Source: Xiphophorus maculatus (taxonomy: Eukaryota > Chordata > Actinopteri > Cyprinodontiformes > Poeciliidae). From it: DNA of 64,000 nucleotides. Both the position numbers and the translations under genes were made by a program. The DNA lies in contig NC_036458.1 in assembly GCF_002775205.1 (NCBI RefSeq), forward strand, positions 558,983 through 622,982, read 5' to 3'. The first letter of the stretch is position 1. Each line of letters starts with the position of its first letter. Below the pieces are notes generated by a model that did no database searches, was not told the DNA's origin, and saw nothing but the letters and a program-made list of their open reading frames with translations. This document shows, piece after piece, positions 40,601 through 52,074 of the stretch.

Positions 40601-43600
40601 ATTGCTTTTTTTGGCCGTATATGACTTTTTCATCCAAAGCAATGTTACACATGGGATTAGTTTGGAACTTTAAAATGGAGAATAATAATTTCAAAATAAA
40701 AGCCTTGAATATTTTTACATCAGGTAATTGCTGTTTTTGGCTTTATTTGACGTTTTCATCCAAAGCACTGTTACACATGGGATTACTTTGGAACTTTAAA
40801 ATGGAGAATAATAATAATTTCAAAATAAAAGCCTTGAATATTTTTACATCAGGTAATTGCTTTTTTTGGCCGTATATGACTTTTTCATCCAAAGCAATGT
40901 TACACATGGGATTAGTTTGGAACTTTAAAATGGAGAATAATAATTTCAAAATAAAAGCCTTGAATATTTTTACATCAGGTAATTGCTGTTTTTGGCTTTA
41001 TTTGACGTTTTCATCCAAAGCACTGTTACACATGGGATTACTTTGGAACTTTAAAATGGAGAATAATAATAATTTCAAAATAAAAGCCTTGAATAGTTTT
41101 ACATCAGGTAATTGCTGTTTTTGGCTTTATTTGACGTTTTCATCCAAAGCACTGTTACACATGGGATTACTTTGGAACTTTAAAATGGAGAATAATAATA
41201 ATTTCAAAATAAAAGCCTTGAATATTTTTACATCAGGTAATTGCTTTTTTTGGCTTTATTTGACGTTTTCATCCAAAGCACTGTTACACATTGGATTACT
41301 TTGGAACTTTAAAATGGAGAATAATAATAATTTCAAAATAAAAGCCTTGAATATTTTTACATCAGGTAATTGCTGTTTTTGGCTTTATGTGACTTTTTCA
41401 TCCAAAGCACTGTTACACGTGGTATTAGTTTGGCCCTTTAAAATGAAGCTTAACAAAAATTTCAAAATAAAAGCCTTGAATATTTTTACATGACGTAATT
41501 GCTCTTTTTGGCTTTATTTGACTTTTTCATCCACAGCACTCTTACACGTGGTATTAGTTCAGAACTTTAAAATGAAGCATACTGAAAATTTCAAAATAAA
41601 AGCCTTGAATATTTTACATGAAGTAATTGCTCTTTTTGGCCGTATATGACTTTTTCATCCAAAGCAATGTTACACATGGGATTAGTTCGGAACTTTAAAA
41701 TGGAGCATAATAATAATTTCAAAATAAAAGCCTTGAATGTTGTTACATCAGGTAATTGCTGTTTTTGGCTTTATGTGACTTTTTCATCCAAAGCAATGTT
41801 ACACGTGGTATTAGTTCGGAACTTTAAAATGGAGCATAATAATAATTTCAAAATAAAAGCCTTGAATATTTTTACATCATGCAATTGCTGTTTTTGTCTT
41901 TGTATGACTTTTTCATCCAAAGCACTGTTACACATGTGATTAGTTCGTAACTTTAAAATTAAGCATAATAATAATTTCAAAATAAAAACCTTGAATATTT
42001 TTACATCATGTAATTGCTGTTTTCAGCATTATATAACTATTTTAACCCAAGGACTATTACGCATGGGATTAGTTTGGCCCTTTGAAATGAAGTTTAACAA
42101 AACTTCCAAAATAAAAGCCTTGAGAAAATTTTAAATCGTACCGAATGGTGCATGTCCGCCTCGCTTAACGTTCTTGCGGTTCTCCGCGTGCCACTGGTCA
42201 CGTCGCGGCGTTCTTTAGCGTCGACGCCGACTTGTGGCGTGACGACGCCGGGCCCAAAACCCCACGGGCGCGCCTTGGCAGGCCCCGGCTAAATTTCTTC
42301 CGAAATTTTCTAGTTATAGAACTTTATTTTTCTTCCGTAACCGTTAATGCGGCTCGTACCGCTGGGTGCACACCTACAAATGAGGTATCAAAACGTGCAG
42401 AAAATTCACGCCATTGGAGCTATTACTTCTGGTGGGATTTGGGCTTAACGTGGCGACATAATTCGCAAAAAACTACGAAAAAAACCCCATTATAACTCAA
42501 TGGGAAAAATCCTAGAAATACCCTATTTTTGAGGATTTGCTGTGTCGTCACAAATTCACCTAGAAATGCCATTCAAATTTCATTTTGTAGATACGTCTGT
42601 GATCTCTTCGAAAGTGAAGACGGCTCGTCGATACCAGTTACGGTTTGTCCACAATTTGCCTCTAAGCGACCCAAAGTTTCTCATTTTTCTTCAAATTAGA
42701 GTGACAGCCGATCTCGGTTCATATCTGGGCACAACATTTCTTTCTCTCATCGCTGTAAATGCTCTGAGTGAGGTACAGATATGAATCTCGGGACTATCGC
42801 AGAAGACACATTGAACTGTCATACGCTCGAAACGCTTTTCGAATATGTATTACGGTTCCCGAACAAGAAGGATTTGTTTCCAATGCTTTTTTTCAGTAAA
42901 GTGTGTTTGCTCAAACAGCTCACAGCTCACACCTGCTGAGACCATTATTTGCCATAGCAACGGAACTCAAGAGGCTATTGGCTGCTGGTTAGGACTACGA
43001 ATACGCATCACTGTAGTTCTATCTATCCTCAGTTGAAACAGATCAGGACTGAGAACTGGCCTTTAGAACTACTGCTGCTATGGGCTGTATATAACTGATT
43101 TAACTCAGTAACTGTTACACATGGGATTAGTTCGGAACTTTAAAATGGAGCATAATAATAATTTCAAAATAAAAGCCTTGAATATTTTTACATCTTGCAA
43201 TTGCTGTTTTTGGCTTTGTATGACTTTTTCATCCAAAGCACTGTTACACATGTGATTAGTTCGGAACTTTAAAATTAAGCATAATAATAATTTCAAAATA
43301 AAAGCCTTGAATATTTTTACATGACGTAATTGCTCTTTTTGGCTTTATTTGACTTTTTCATCCAAAGCACTGTTACACATGGGATTAGTTCGGAACTTTA
43401 AAATGGAGCATAATAATAATTTCAAAATAAAAGCCTTGAATGTTGTTACATCAGGTAATTACTGTTTTTGGCTTTATGTGACTTTTTCATCCAAAGCACT
43501 GTTACACATGGGATTCGTTCGGAACTTTAAAATGGAGCATAATAATAATTTCAAAATAAAAGCCTTGAATATTTTTACATCATGCAATTGCTGTTTTTGG

Positions 43601-46600
43601 CTTTGTATGACTTTTTCATCCAAAGCACTGTTACACATGTGATTAGTTCGGAACTTTAAAATTAAGCATAATAATAATTTCAAAATAAAAGCCTTGAATA
43701 TTTTTACATCAGGTCATTGCTCTTTTTGGCTTTGTATGACTTTTTCATCCAAAGCACTGTTACACATGTGATTAGTTCGCAACTTTAAAATTAAGCATAA
43801 TAATAATTTCAAAATAAAAGCCTTGAATATTTTTACATCATGCAATTGCTGTTTTTGACTTTGTATGACTTTTTCATCCAAAGCACTGTTACACATGGTA
43901 TTAGTTTGGCCCTTTGAAATGAAGCATACTGAAAATTTCAAAATAAAAGCCTTGAATATTTTCACATCAGGTAATTGCTTTTTTTGGCCGTATATGACTT
44001 TTTCATCCAAAGCAATGTTACACATGGGATTAGTTTGGAACTTTAAAATGGAGAATAATAATAATTTCAAAATAAAAGCCTTGAATATTTTTACATCAGG
44101 TAATTGCTGTTTTTGGCTTTATTTGACGTTTTCATCCAAAGCACTGTTACACATGGGATTACTTTGGAACTTTAAAATGGAGAATAATAATAATTTCAAA
44201 ATAAAAGCCTTGAATATTTTTACATCAGGTAATTGCTGTTTTTGGCTTTATATGACTTTTTCATCCAAAGCACTGTTACACGTGGTATTAGTTTGGCCCT
44301 TTGAAATGAAGCATTCTGAAAATTTCAAAATAAAAGCCTTGAATAATTTTACATGACGTAATTGCTCTTTTTGGCTTTATTTGACTTTTTCATCCAAAGC
44401 ACTGTTACACGTGGTATTAGTTTGGCCCTTTGAAATGAAGCATACTGAAAATTTCAAAATAAAAGCCTTGAATATTTTTACATCAGCTACTTGTGTTTTG
44501 AGCATTATATAACTATTTTAACCCAAGGACTATTACGCATGGGATTAGTTTGGCCCTTTGAAATGAAGTTTAACAAAACTTCCAAAATAAAAGCCTTGAC
44601 AACATTTTAAATCGTACCGAACGGTGCACGTCCGCCTCGCTTAACGTTCTTGCGGTTCTCCGCGTGCCACTGCTTACGTCGCGGCGTTCTTTGGCGTCGA
44701 CGCCGATTTGTGGCGCGACGACGCCGGGCCCGAACCCCACGGCCGCGCCTTGGCAGGCCCCGGCTAAATTTCTTCCGAAATTTTCTAGTTGATCTGATTA
44801 AAACACTGTGGGATCTATAAAAAAGTCCAAACTTCAAGAAGTTTTAATCTGCAGCTGATTATTATTTTCTCGGAAACTGCAGAAGTTCCAGTTATTAATC
44901 TGCAGCTTCTTATAATTCATAAAAACTTCCGCAGGTTGTAACTGTGTTCATGAGAGCAGAGGGAAGTCCGGGCTCACCTGATGTTGGTCATTTTTTAATT
45001 TAAACTCATGTTGGAGGTGAAAAGTAACGGTTCTGATTCCTCAGGTATGATCTCATCTCTGAATTAGCTTCAAAATAAGAGCCTCACAGGGTAGAGGCAG
45101 TTTCAAAATAAAACCCAGGATTGACTAATCCAGAGAGACTCTGATCAGATGATTGATCATTTTGTTCCCATTTCTGGAGTTTGGTGGATTCTCACGGCCG
45201 GGTCCCCGGACCCCTCCAGGTCCCTGGGGTCCTCCCGGAGCCCCCCAGGCCCTCCCGGACCCCCCCAGGCCCTCCCGGACCCCCCCAGGCCCTCCCGGAC
45301 CCCTGAGCCGATGTCTCTGCTGTGAAGCTTGCAGCAGCTGCAGATCCACTTACAGTGGCTCCATAAAGGCTGCTTGTGCAGCAGGAACACAGGCGGGTTG
45401 TTCTCTCAGCTCAGCTGTTTTGGTTTTTGGCTTGAATGCAGCTCCCAGAACCAGAACCGGGTCAGGTCCAATCTCCTCAGAGAACTGAGGCCAGCAGCAG
45501 GTTCTGTCGGGTCGGCGGTTCTGTGCTGCTGTTTTTCTGGCGGCTCCAGATTCCTGGTCAGATTTAGGGCTCAGCAGCTGCTGCGTTGCTGCAACCCGGT
45601 TGCTGGCTCCGCCTCGGGCCTCTGCGGCCTAAATAAGGCCGAGGCAGATAAAGCAGCGGGTCGGCCCGGATGGTATCAGCAGCGTGTTTTTAGCCTCGCC
45701 GGGACCCAGAAGGTTCTCCATCCTGCTGCATGTTTGGAGACGTGAGGCTGCAGGTTTGATGGAGGAAACATGGAGCCACTAAAACTAACATGTTGGACTC
45801 CTGGAGGAAACGGCTCCTCCTCTTAACGCCACGATCTTTGTTGGATCCGGTCATATTTGACATTCTGACCCAGTTTTTCCTCATGCAGGTTCTGAGGTTC
45901 TGTTGGGAGAGTCAAACCCTTCAGACCCAAAGAGAAACATCTGAAGAAACTTCCTGATTTCTATTGGAAGGCGCTCCTCTGCTAATCCACTCTTAGCTTA
46001 GCATTTTGCCATTTCTGCTAACATTGAAAACATTTAGCGCTCTTAGCTTCCCTAAGCTAATTTTTCAAGATAAATTCTAAAGCAGTAATTTTTTCAGTTG
46101 TTTCCTCAAAGCTGTAAGGTTAGCACGTTTCAGCTAGCAGCTGATTTCAGCAGCAGTCGTGTCGGTTTAATCCTCTCTGATGGTATTTCCTCTGAGCTGG
46201 TTCCGGTTCTGGCTGACCCGCCAGCCGACGGCTGACCTCAGCCTCCACCCCGCCTGCTGGTGCTGAATCGTTGGGAGAAGTCAGGCGGTCTGCAGGAAAC
46301 GTGGAGATGTTTCCCTGCTGAAGCGGCGGAGAAGTTGGGCTGAGAACAAAGGTTGACCCAGAGATCTGCGACCTTTCACCTCACAGGAGCCTTTTATGCT
46401 CCAGCAGGTCCACTTATTTCACCACTAATAAAAATAACAGAAAGAAGCTAAACTAATAAACTCACCACGTTTTAATTCTGGCTTCTGAGCCAGAACAGAA
46501 GAAAAGATTCAACTCCTTATGAAAGGAGTACAGAGTGATGTCATTTCCTGTTGTGGAGGTCATTCGTGTCCATCTGGTTCTTTGCTTCATTGTCAGAATT

Positions 46601-49600
46601 TGGTTCCTCAGGATTTAACGGTAAAACAGGAACCAGATGATCTGCAGCACAACGCCAAGGCGGAAAGACACCAGCAATGTCAGGTCAAACCATCTGAAGT
46701 CCATCAGCCTGCAGAGAGGAAAACATTTCAAACTCCACAGGCCTCAGTTAGCAGGCTAAGGGTCAAAGGTCATGAGGGGAGGAGGGGCCGGTACCGCCAG
46801 CGGGTCGGAGAATCAAACAGAAGGTTTCTGGGATTAGAGCAGCAGACGGCCACTAAGACGCCCAGGTGACTTAATCCCACCGCTTCCCTCCTGGTTCCGT
46901 CTGGACCCATCTGGACCCGGCCCAGACTGGGGGGAGGAACCCATCCCAGGTCTGAAACTGGACCAGGAAGATTTACTGTTCAACTGAAGTTCTGCTTGAA
47001 GCTCTGAGCTGGAAATCGGATCGGCGGCTCAGATTCCAAAATGCTCCGACTCAGCACTTCCTGAAGGACGGCGACAGCTGGAGCGGTCCGGTTCTGAACA
47101 GGGAGGTCCGGTTCTGAACAGGGAGGTCCGGTTCTGAACAGGAGACATGTGTTTGAACATGTCAGAGGAAAGGAGACAGTTTTAGTTGGAGGAGCAGCAG
47201 ATGATCCTCAGAGACGTTCTGGAAGTCAGAACCCGGTCCTCAGAACCTCAGAGGACCGGGTTCTGACCTCAGAACGGGTCGCATTTTAAAACAAAATAAA
47301 TCAGTTTTGAATTGTTTTCATCTTGATTTTTAAGTTCTGCCTGTAACGGTAGAGCGGTTCTGTCTGGAGGTCCATACCGGTCAGAACCTGAGTCCGAGGT
47401 TCCTCTGGGTTCCCTGCTGGGATTCCTGTCGGTACGTCTAAATGATCCAATACCTGATCCAAGTCCAGTTACTTTCAGCTTCATTGCTTCTTATTTTTAC
47501 ATATTTTGGTTCTGTAAGTGGCTGATATCCAAACACGAGTCCAAACGGGTCCGGAACTGTTAGAACCCGCTCTCTGGTTCCTATTTCAGGCGATAAAGCA
47601 AACCGCTAATATGAAGCAGCTGCCACTGTGTCCGATGCTAACTGTCTAACTGTCCTTCAATCCAGGCGGCACCAGAACCCGATCCAGAACCAGTGACGGT
47701 ACCGGAACCAGTGAAGCTACCAGAACCGGTCATCAAACAAGCACCAGCTCAAGAACCTTTTCCAGAACCAAACAAAATACAAGAATCATCTCCAGAACCA
47801 TTAGAAGTTTCAGTACCAGCTAAAGAACCAGAACCAGTTATAGAACCAGAACCAGCTAAAGAACCAGAACCAGTTATAGAACCAGAACCAGCTAAAGAAC
47901 CAGAACCAGTTATAGAACCAGAACCAGCTAAAGAACCAGAACCAGCTAAAGAACCAGAACCAGTTATAGAACCAGAACCAGTTATAGAACCAGAACCAGC
48001 TAAAGAACCAGAACCAGCTGTAGAACCAGAACCAGCTAAAGAACCAGAACCAGTTATAGAACCAGAACCAGCTGTAGAACCAGAACCAGCTAAAGAACCA
48101 GAACCAGCTATAGAACCAGAACCAGCTGTAGAACCAGAACCAGTTAAAGAACCAGAACCAGCTAAAGAACCAGAACCAGCTGTAGAACCAGAACCAGCTA
48201 AAGAACCAGAACCAGCTAAAGAACCAGAACCAGCTAAAGTACCAGAACCAGTTATAGAACCAGAACCAGTTAAAGAACCAGAACCAGTTATAGAACCAGA
48301 ACCAGCTAAAGAACCAGAACCAGCTGTAGAACCAGAACCAGTTAAAGAACCAGAACCAGTTATAGAACCAGAACCAGCTAAAGAACCAGAACCAGCTGTA
48401 GAACCAGAACCAGCTAAAGAACCAGAACCAGCTAAAGAACCAGAACCAGTTATAGAACCAGAACCAGCTGTAGAACCAGAACCAGCTAAAGAACCAGAAC
48501 CAGCTATAGAACCAGAACCAGCTGTAGAACCAGAACCAGCTAAAGAACCAGAACCAGCTATAGAGCCAGAACCAGCTAAAGAACCAGAACCAGCTGTAGA
48601 ACCAGAACCAGCTAAAGAACCAGAACCAACTGTAGAACCAGAACCAGTTATAGAACCAGAACCAGCTGTAGAACCAGAACCAGCTAAAGAACCAGAACCA
48701 GCTAAAGAACCAGAACCAGCTGTAGAACCAGAACCAGTTATAGAACCAGAACCAGCTGTAGAACCAGAACCAGCTAAAGAACCAGAACCAGCTATAGAGC
48801 CAGAACCAGCTAAGCAGAATTTGGGGAAACCTTCCCCAGAACCGACAGCAGCTCAGAAACTTGTCCCTGAAACATTAAAATCTGTAGAATCTGTACCAGA
48901 ACCAGAACCAGTGACGGTCACAAAGATTCTAGCCGACTCATCTGTTGTACCAGAACCAGAATCAGCTGCAGCTCCAGAACCCAATTCTGTCCCAGAACCA
49001 GTTAAGGTTCCTGATCCAGAACCAGAACCTGAAGTGGTCCAACAGCCAGAGACTGAACCAGAAGTTGAGAAGGTGGATGGGTCCGGACCAGAACCAGCAG
49101 CTGAAACGGTCTCTGAACCCACAGGGCCCGTGGCAGAGGAACCGGAACCGGAGCATAACTCTCTGAACGGTAAGAGGCGTTTCAGGGTGTGGACCTCAGG
49201 GCTCTGTCCTCGGCTCCCTGGTACTGGTCCAAATAAAACGGGTCAGAACTTTAGGAGGTAGACATTTTTCAGAGGTTCTGAGCCTAATTTTTTATGAGAT
49301 TAAAAATAAACATTCATGCACCAGGGAGGGACATAAATGTATGACTGCTGCATCTTCCTCTCATACTAAGGACACTCAGAATGGCAGTGCTTCCATCTAG
49401 TGGTCGGAGAGTGAACTACACGTTCCTCATGGTAGTGGAAGTGAGCGATGGACCGCAAATAATCATAACTCTGAGCTAAATTGTGCAATAAAAATAAATA
49501 TTTAGCATTACTTATGTTTTCTGCATATGATATATCAGAATAGACAACATGTAACATGTGACCAAAATTCTACAAGTTATTTCTAATTTGGGTTATTTGA

Positions 49601-50485
49601 GGCTTTTTAGTGACACCTGGTAACTAAGGAAACGGTAGTAGGAAGGAATATGTAGAATTTCGGTACAACTGTAGAAATGGTCAATTCTGTGCATGTATTT
49701 TGATAACTTTGAATTATAGGATTACTTCAGATTACAAAGAATAATATATAAATATTGATGAATAAATAATTATTGACATAAGTAGGTAGGTACACAGCCT
49801 AATAAAATACTTTATTGTAAAACAGGAGCTAACGGTTCCTAGAAAAGTAAAGGAAAATTTATATTTCAACTGAAAATATGAAAAAATATGTGTTTTATTT
49901 TTAACTGATTTCATATTGAATCAAACTTTGCAGTGAAGGAGTTTTTTCAGTATTTAGCTGTAATGTTTGAGGAATAGCAGCATTAATAAAATAATCTGCT
50001 TCATTCCTCATGGATCTAATTAGCATCATAGCTAAACTCACACTAATGGTGGGTGCAATGTTGAAATATATAATATTTAGATAACTTCACATCTAAATGA
50101 GCTTAAAACACAGGCTGACATCATGTCCATTGGTTCCTCACTTTCATTGTCGGTACAGAAAACATGGACAAAAACATGTTTAGGTTTAAATCTTTAAAAG
50201 AAATGCTTTAGGCTTCTAGAGAGGAAAACGTGGATCCAGATTGTGGGCGGAGTTAATGTTGATGTTTATTCATGACATGATCAGGTTCTACATTCAGGAA
50301 CAGGACGTCCTGACGCTGAGAGGGCATTCAGTCTGAGAGGTGACGCAGCTTTAACTGCAGCAAACATCTAGAAGCTGCAGACGCTGAGGAGTAGCAGAAT
50401 GAGCTGCAGGGACAGACAGACAGACAGGGAGGACAGACAGACAGACAGACAGACAGGGAGGACAGACAGACAGACAGACAGGGAG

Positions 50486-50521
<36 letters not shown>

Positions 50522-52074
50522 GGGAGGACAGACAGACAGACAGACAGGGAGAACAGACAGACAGACAGGGAGGACAGAGACAGACAGACAGGGAGGACAT
50601 GTCTTCATCTCTTCCAGTCTCTGTGATCCAGCTCTTCCTGGATTCTGTGGTCCCTCAGTCCACTTCCTCAGCTGAGCTGCATTTGTCTGGAAAAGGTTTC
50701 AGGCTGAAATGCAGGAAGAGCAGCAGATGAACCAATCAGATCCAAGCAGCTTCTGTCCTGTGGTCTGATTGGCCGATCTTTGAGCTGCTCTGACCTTCTT
50801 CTTCTTCTTTTGTTCCAGATGTTGTTGCAGCTGCAGCTCAAAATGAATCCAGCAAGTTGGAGACGCTGATGGAGGAGCAGAGGTGAGTTTGACCCCTGAC
50901 CCTATCAGGATAAACTCCCAGGATGCCATCCTTTCTCCTCCATGTCTGTTCAGTTTTCCTGCTGCTTCTCTTTGCGTCTGCAAATGTTCAGCGTTCAGTT
51001 GGGAATGTTCTGGATTAATCAGGAAAACTCTGAGTCTGTGGGAAAATGATCGGATCCGCTGCTCTTAGATCGGATCTGATTTCCTCCGCAGGAGAAAACC
51101 TGGTTCTGAGTTTCAGAGGCAGATCAGACAGAAAACATCCTCAGAGATTCAGATTTAAACTGGAGACTGAACTGAGATCGTAACATTGGTTTGGATTCTC
51201 CAGGATTAACTCACCAGTTTCCTTTCAGAGTCAAAACCAGCTGCATTTTCTGACAGACTGAACCTTTATCTTCCTAGGGTAGAGCTGACCTCTGACCTCA
51301 CCTGTCTGTAGAGCAGAGACTGTTAGGAGGACATGGTAAGGTGATGCTTCTGCTGACCCTTTAGCCCCGCCCCTCCCAGTAGCCCCGCCCCCTGATCACC
51401 AGTAACCCCGCCCCTCCCAGTAGCCCCGCCCCCTGATCACCCAGTAGCTTCACGACTTCTGAATTTATATTTCATGATAAAATATTTAAATATTAATATT
51501 TTTCTGATACTTTTTATATTTGTGTGAACTGGTGGTCAGTAAATAAACATCCAGCCGGTTTGGATGGAGGGAAGCCGAAGAATCGAACCATCTACTCAAA
51601 TAAAGACATGAGAACTGGATCAGAACATTAAATATGGTTCAGGTTGAACATCTGTCCTGGCTGATGAAGCTCCTCCTCCCTAAACTCTGGACCCGTCCTC
51701 CATGTCTTCTCCTGAACTTCCTCAGCAGCCCTGGTCCAGAACCGGGTCACATGTTGGACTCTGAAGCTCCAGATGGTTCTCTTTATCCTCTAATTCCTGT
51801 TAAACCTCAACCAGTTTTAGAAAGACAGCATGGAGGCCGTCTCTACCCAGTTTTCTGTACTGTTGCTAGGTAACCACCATCCAGACGTTGCTGCTCTGGT
51901 TTACAGACTCATCAGACGTTAAACCTTCAGACCCGGTCCACCTGGAGCAGCTCTGGGATCCATGGCCCTTTACCTTCATATTACACAAAGTTTAAATGTA
52001 TTTTGTCTCTGCGCAGACACAACCTCTCAGAGTCATCCACGAAGGGATGGAAGTTCAGAACGAGGGGAGCGTAG
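34693..52074 (+). CDS. mxra7: mxra7-like, membrane protein with expanded EPEP repeat (complete)
   Basis: MXRA7 is a small vertebrate single-pass membrane protein of poorly known function. Four exons join in phase: 34693-34941 ([14 protein letters not shown]; membrane segment at about residues 6-26, then a basic RRK), 47666-49169 (P/E-rich, phase 1 donor GTAAGA), 50819-50882 ([20 protein letters not shown]) and 52017-52074 ([18 protein letters not shown], stop TAG at 52072). Total 624 residues, about three times the human length, mainly because of 55 hexapeptide units in exon 2. Identification rests on the N-terminal anchor, acidic/proline-rich body and position next to jmjd6 in the human order and orientation. 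The C-terminus I remember for human MXRA7 (MTKEELEEEQR to LRLYDM) is not seen; this may be an alternative last exon. Intron 1 is 12.7 kb. Confidence 0.75.
34974..35120. repeat. Tandem duplicate of a 72-bp hairpin-bearing unit at the edge of the composite array
   Basis: Two nearly identical copies of a unit starting TTGGGGCCTGCCATGCAAAG. Each contains the inverted repeat CCTGCCAT/ATGGCAGG and ends in GAGAAGCGTCTCTTTAATA. An ATT microsatellite then leads into the first composite element. They begin about 30 bases after the mxra7 exon 1 donor. Confidence 0.9.
35141..39562 (+). mobile_element. Composite minisatellite element, copy 1 (4.4 kb)
   Basis: The head (35141-35945) begins AACTTTATTTTTCTTCCGTA and includes the hairpin AAGTGTGTTT/AAACACACTT. 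The body (about 35946-39250) has about 26-27 units of a 126-129-bp repeat sharing TTTCAAAATAAAAGCCTTGA and TTTTCATCCAAAGCA. A short bridge (GACTATTACGCATGGGATTAG) leads to a GC-rich tail (about 39388-39540) holding the 12-bp palindrome GGCGTCGACGCC (39466-39477). The terminus AAATTTCTTCCGAAATTTTC then CTAG (39558-39561) is a 7-bp stem followed by CTRR, as at Helitron 3' ends. No transposase or Rep/helicase is present. Class assignment is inference. Confidence 0.8.
36850..38780 (+). repeat. 644-bp higher-order repeat inside copy 1
   Basis: Within copy 1 a block of five consecutive units (5 x about 129 bp = 644 bp) recurs three times. The same unit variant starts at 36964, 37608 and 38252, and another at 37350, 37994 and 38638, all exactly 644 bases apart. 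Blocks include the unusual TGAATATTAACAAAAATTTC variant and a unit with a one-base deletion (GAATATTTTACATG), so they were copied as a set. Confidence 0.92.
39563..42313 (+). mobile_element. Composite minisatellite element, copy 2 (2.75 kb)
   Basis: Directly abuts copy 1. It has the same head (39563-40385), a shorter array of about 14 units (40386-42010), the same GC-rich tail (42140-42290) and terminal hairpin plus CTAG at 42310-42313. The palindrome seen in copy 1 has one changed base here (TAGCGTCGACGCC). Head sequence is nearly identical to the other copies, so the duplication is recent relative to array turnover. Confidence 0.8.
42314..44789 (+). mobile_element. Composite minisatellite element, copy 3 (2.5 kb)
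   Basis: Same order of head (42314-43112), about 12 array units (43113-44480), bridge, GC-rich tail (44610-44765) and terminal hairpin with CTAG at 44785-44788. The head has lost about 21 bases within the AAGTGTGTTT hairpin region (near 42918). After CTAGTT the sequence returns to unique intron. Confidence 0.8.
45221..45303. repeat. 20-bp C-rich minisatellite (G-quadruplex prone on minus strand)
   Basis: Three to four units of CCTCCCGGACCCCCCCAGGC. The minus strand has repeated runs of three or more Gs. Confidence 0.88.
47087..47142. repeat. 20-bp triplicate (GGTCCGGTTCTGAACAGGGA)
   Basis: Three tandem copies about 540 bases upstream of mxra7 exon 2. Confidence 0.9.
47225..47267. repeat. 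Perfect 17-bp inverted repeat in mxra7 intron 1
   Basis: Left arm GTCAGAACCCGGTCCTC (47225-47241), 9-base loop, right arm GAGGACCGGGTTCTGAC (47251-47267). Confidence 0.95.
47825..48814 (+). repeat. 18-bp coding minisatellite, 55 EPEPxx units in mxra7 exon 2
   Basis: Fifty-five consecutive 18-bp units GAACCAGAACCAGCTAAA and variants encode EPEP followed by AK, VI, AV, AI, VK or TV (one unit starts with V, from GTACCA). There are no frame-disrupting indels in 990 bp. Nearly all variation is at the last two residues of each unit, while the GAACCAGAACCAG core is almost invariant. Confidence 0.97.
49170..50818 (+). other. mxra7 intron 2; GACA microsatellite
   Basis: AT-rich intron with an interrupted (GACA)n array at 50410-50600 (GACA runs separated by GGGAG). 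No exon seen. Confidence 0.6.
50410..50600. repeat. (GACA)n / GGGAGGACA compound microsatellite
   Basis: Blocks of three to eight GACA units separated by GGGAG or GGGAGA. It reads as open frames on both strands (RQTDRQ / SVCLS), which are artefacts. Confidence 0.95.
50883..52016 (+). other. mxra7 intron 3; no gene seen
   Basis: Contains a short repeated motif TAGCCCCGCCCCCTGATCAC (about 51362-51445), which includes GC-box-like CCCGCCC. No further exon recognised. Confidence 0.5.

Larger units (their letters stand above)
44790..47665 (+). other. mxra7 intron 1, 3' part; short repeats only
   Basis: Unique sequence with a C-rich 20-bp minisatellite (45221-45303), a 20-bp triplicate (47087-47142) and a 17-bp inverted repeat (47225-47267). 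No other exon recognised. Confidence 0.55.

Noticed and set aside
35968..41493. Long plus-strand frames (280 and 366 residues) with 43-residue repeats such as [17 protein letters not shown]
   Set aside because: They arise because the array unit is 129 bp, a multiple of three. They sit in an intron, have stops in the other unit subfamily (ACATGACG contains TGA), and the opposite strand is open too.
45125..45490. Collagen-like GPPG frame
   Set aside because: Artefact of the C-rich 20-bp repeat; no collagen signal outside the repeat and no splice context.
48853..49166. Serine/glycine-rich minus-strand frame in mxra7 exon 2
   Set aside because: Antisense of the proline/glutamate repeat-rich exon; it has no independent support.
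50328..50626. Cysteine/serine-rich and RQTD-rich frames on both strands
   Set aside because: Artefact of the GACA microsatellite.
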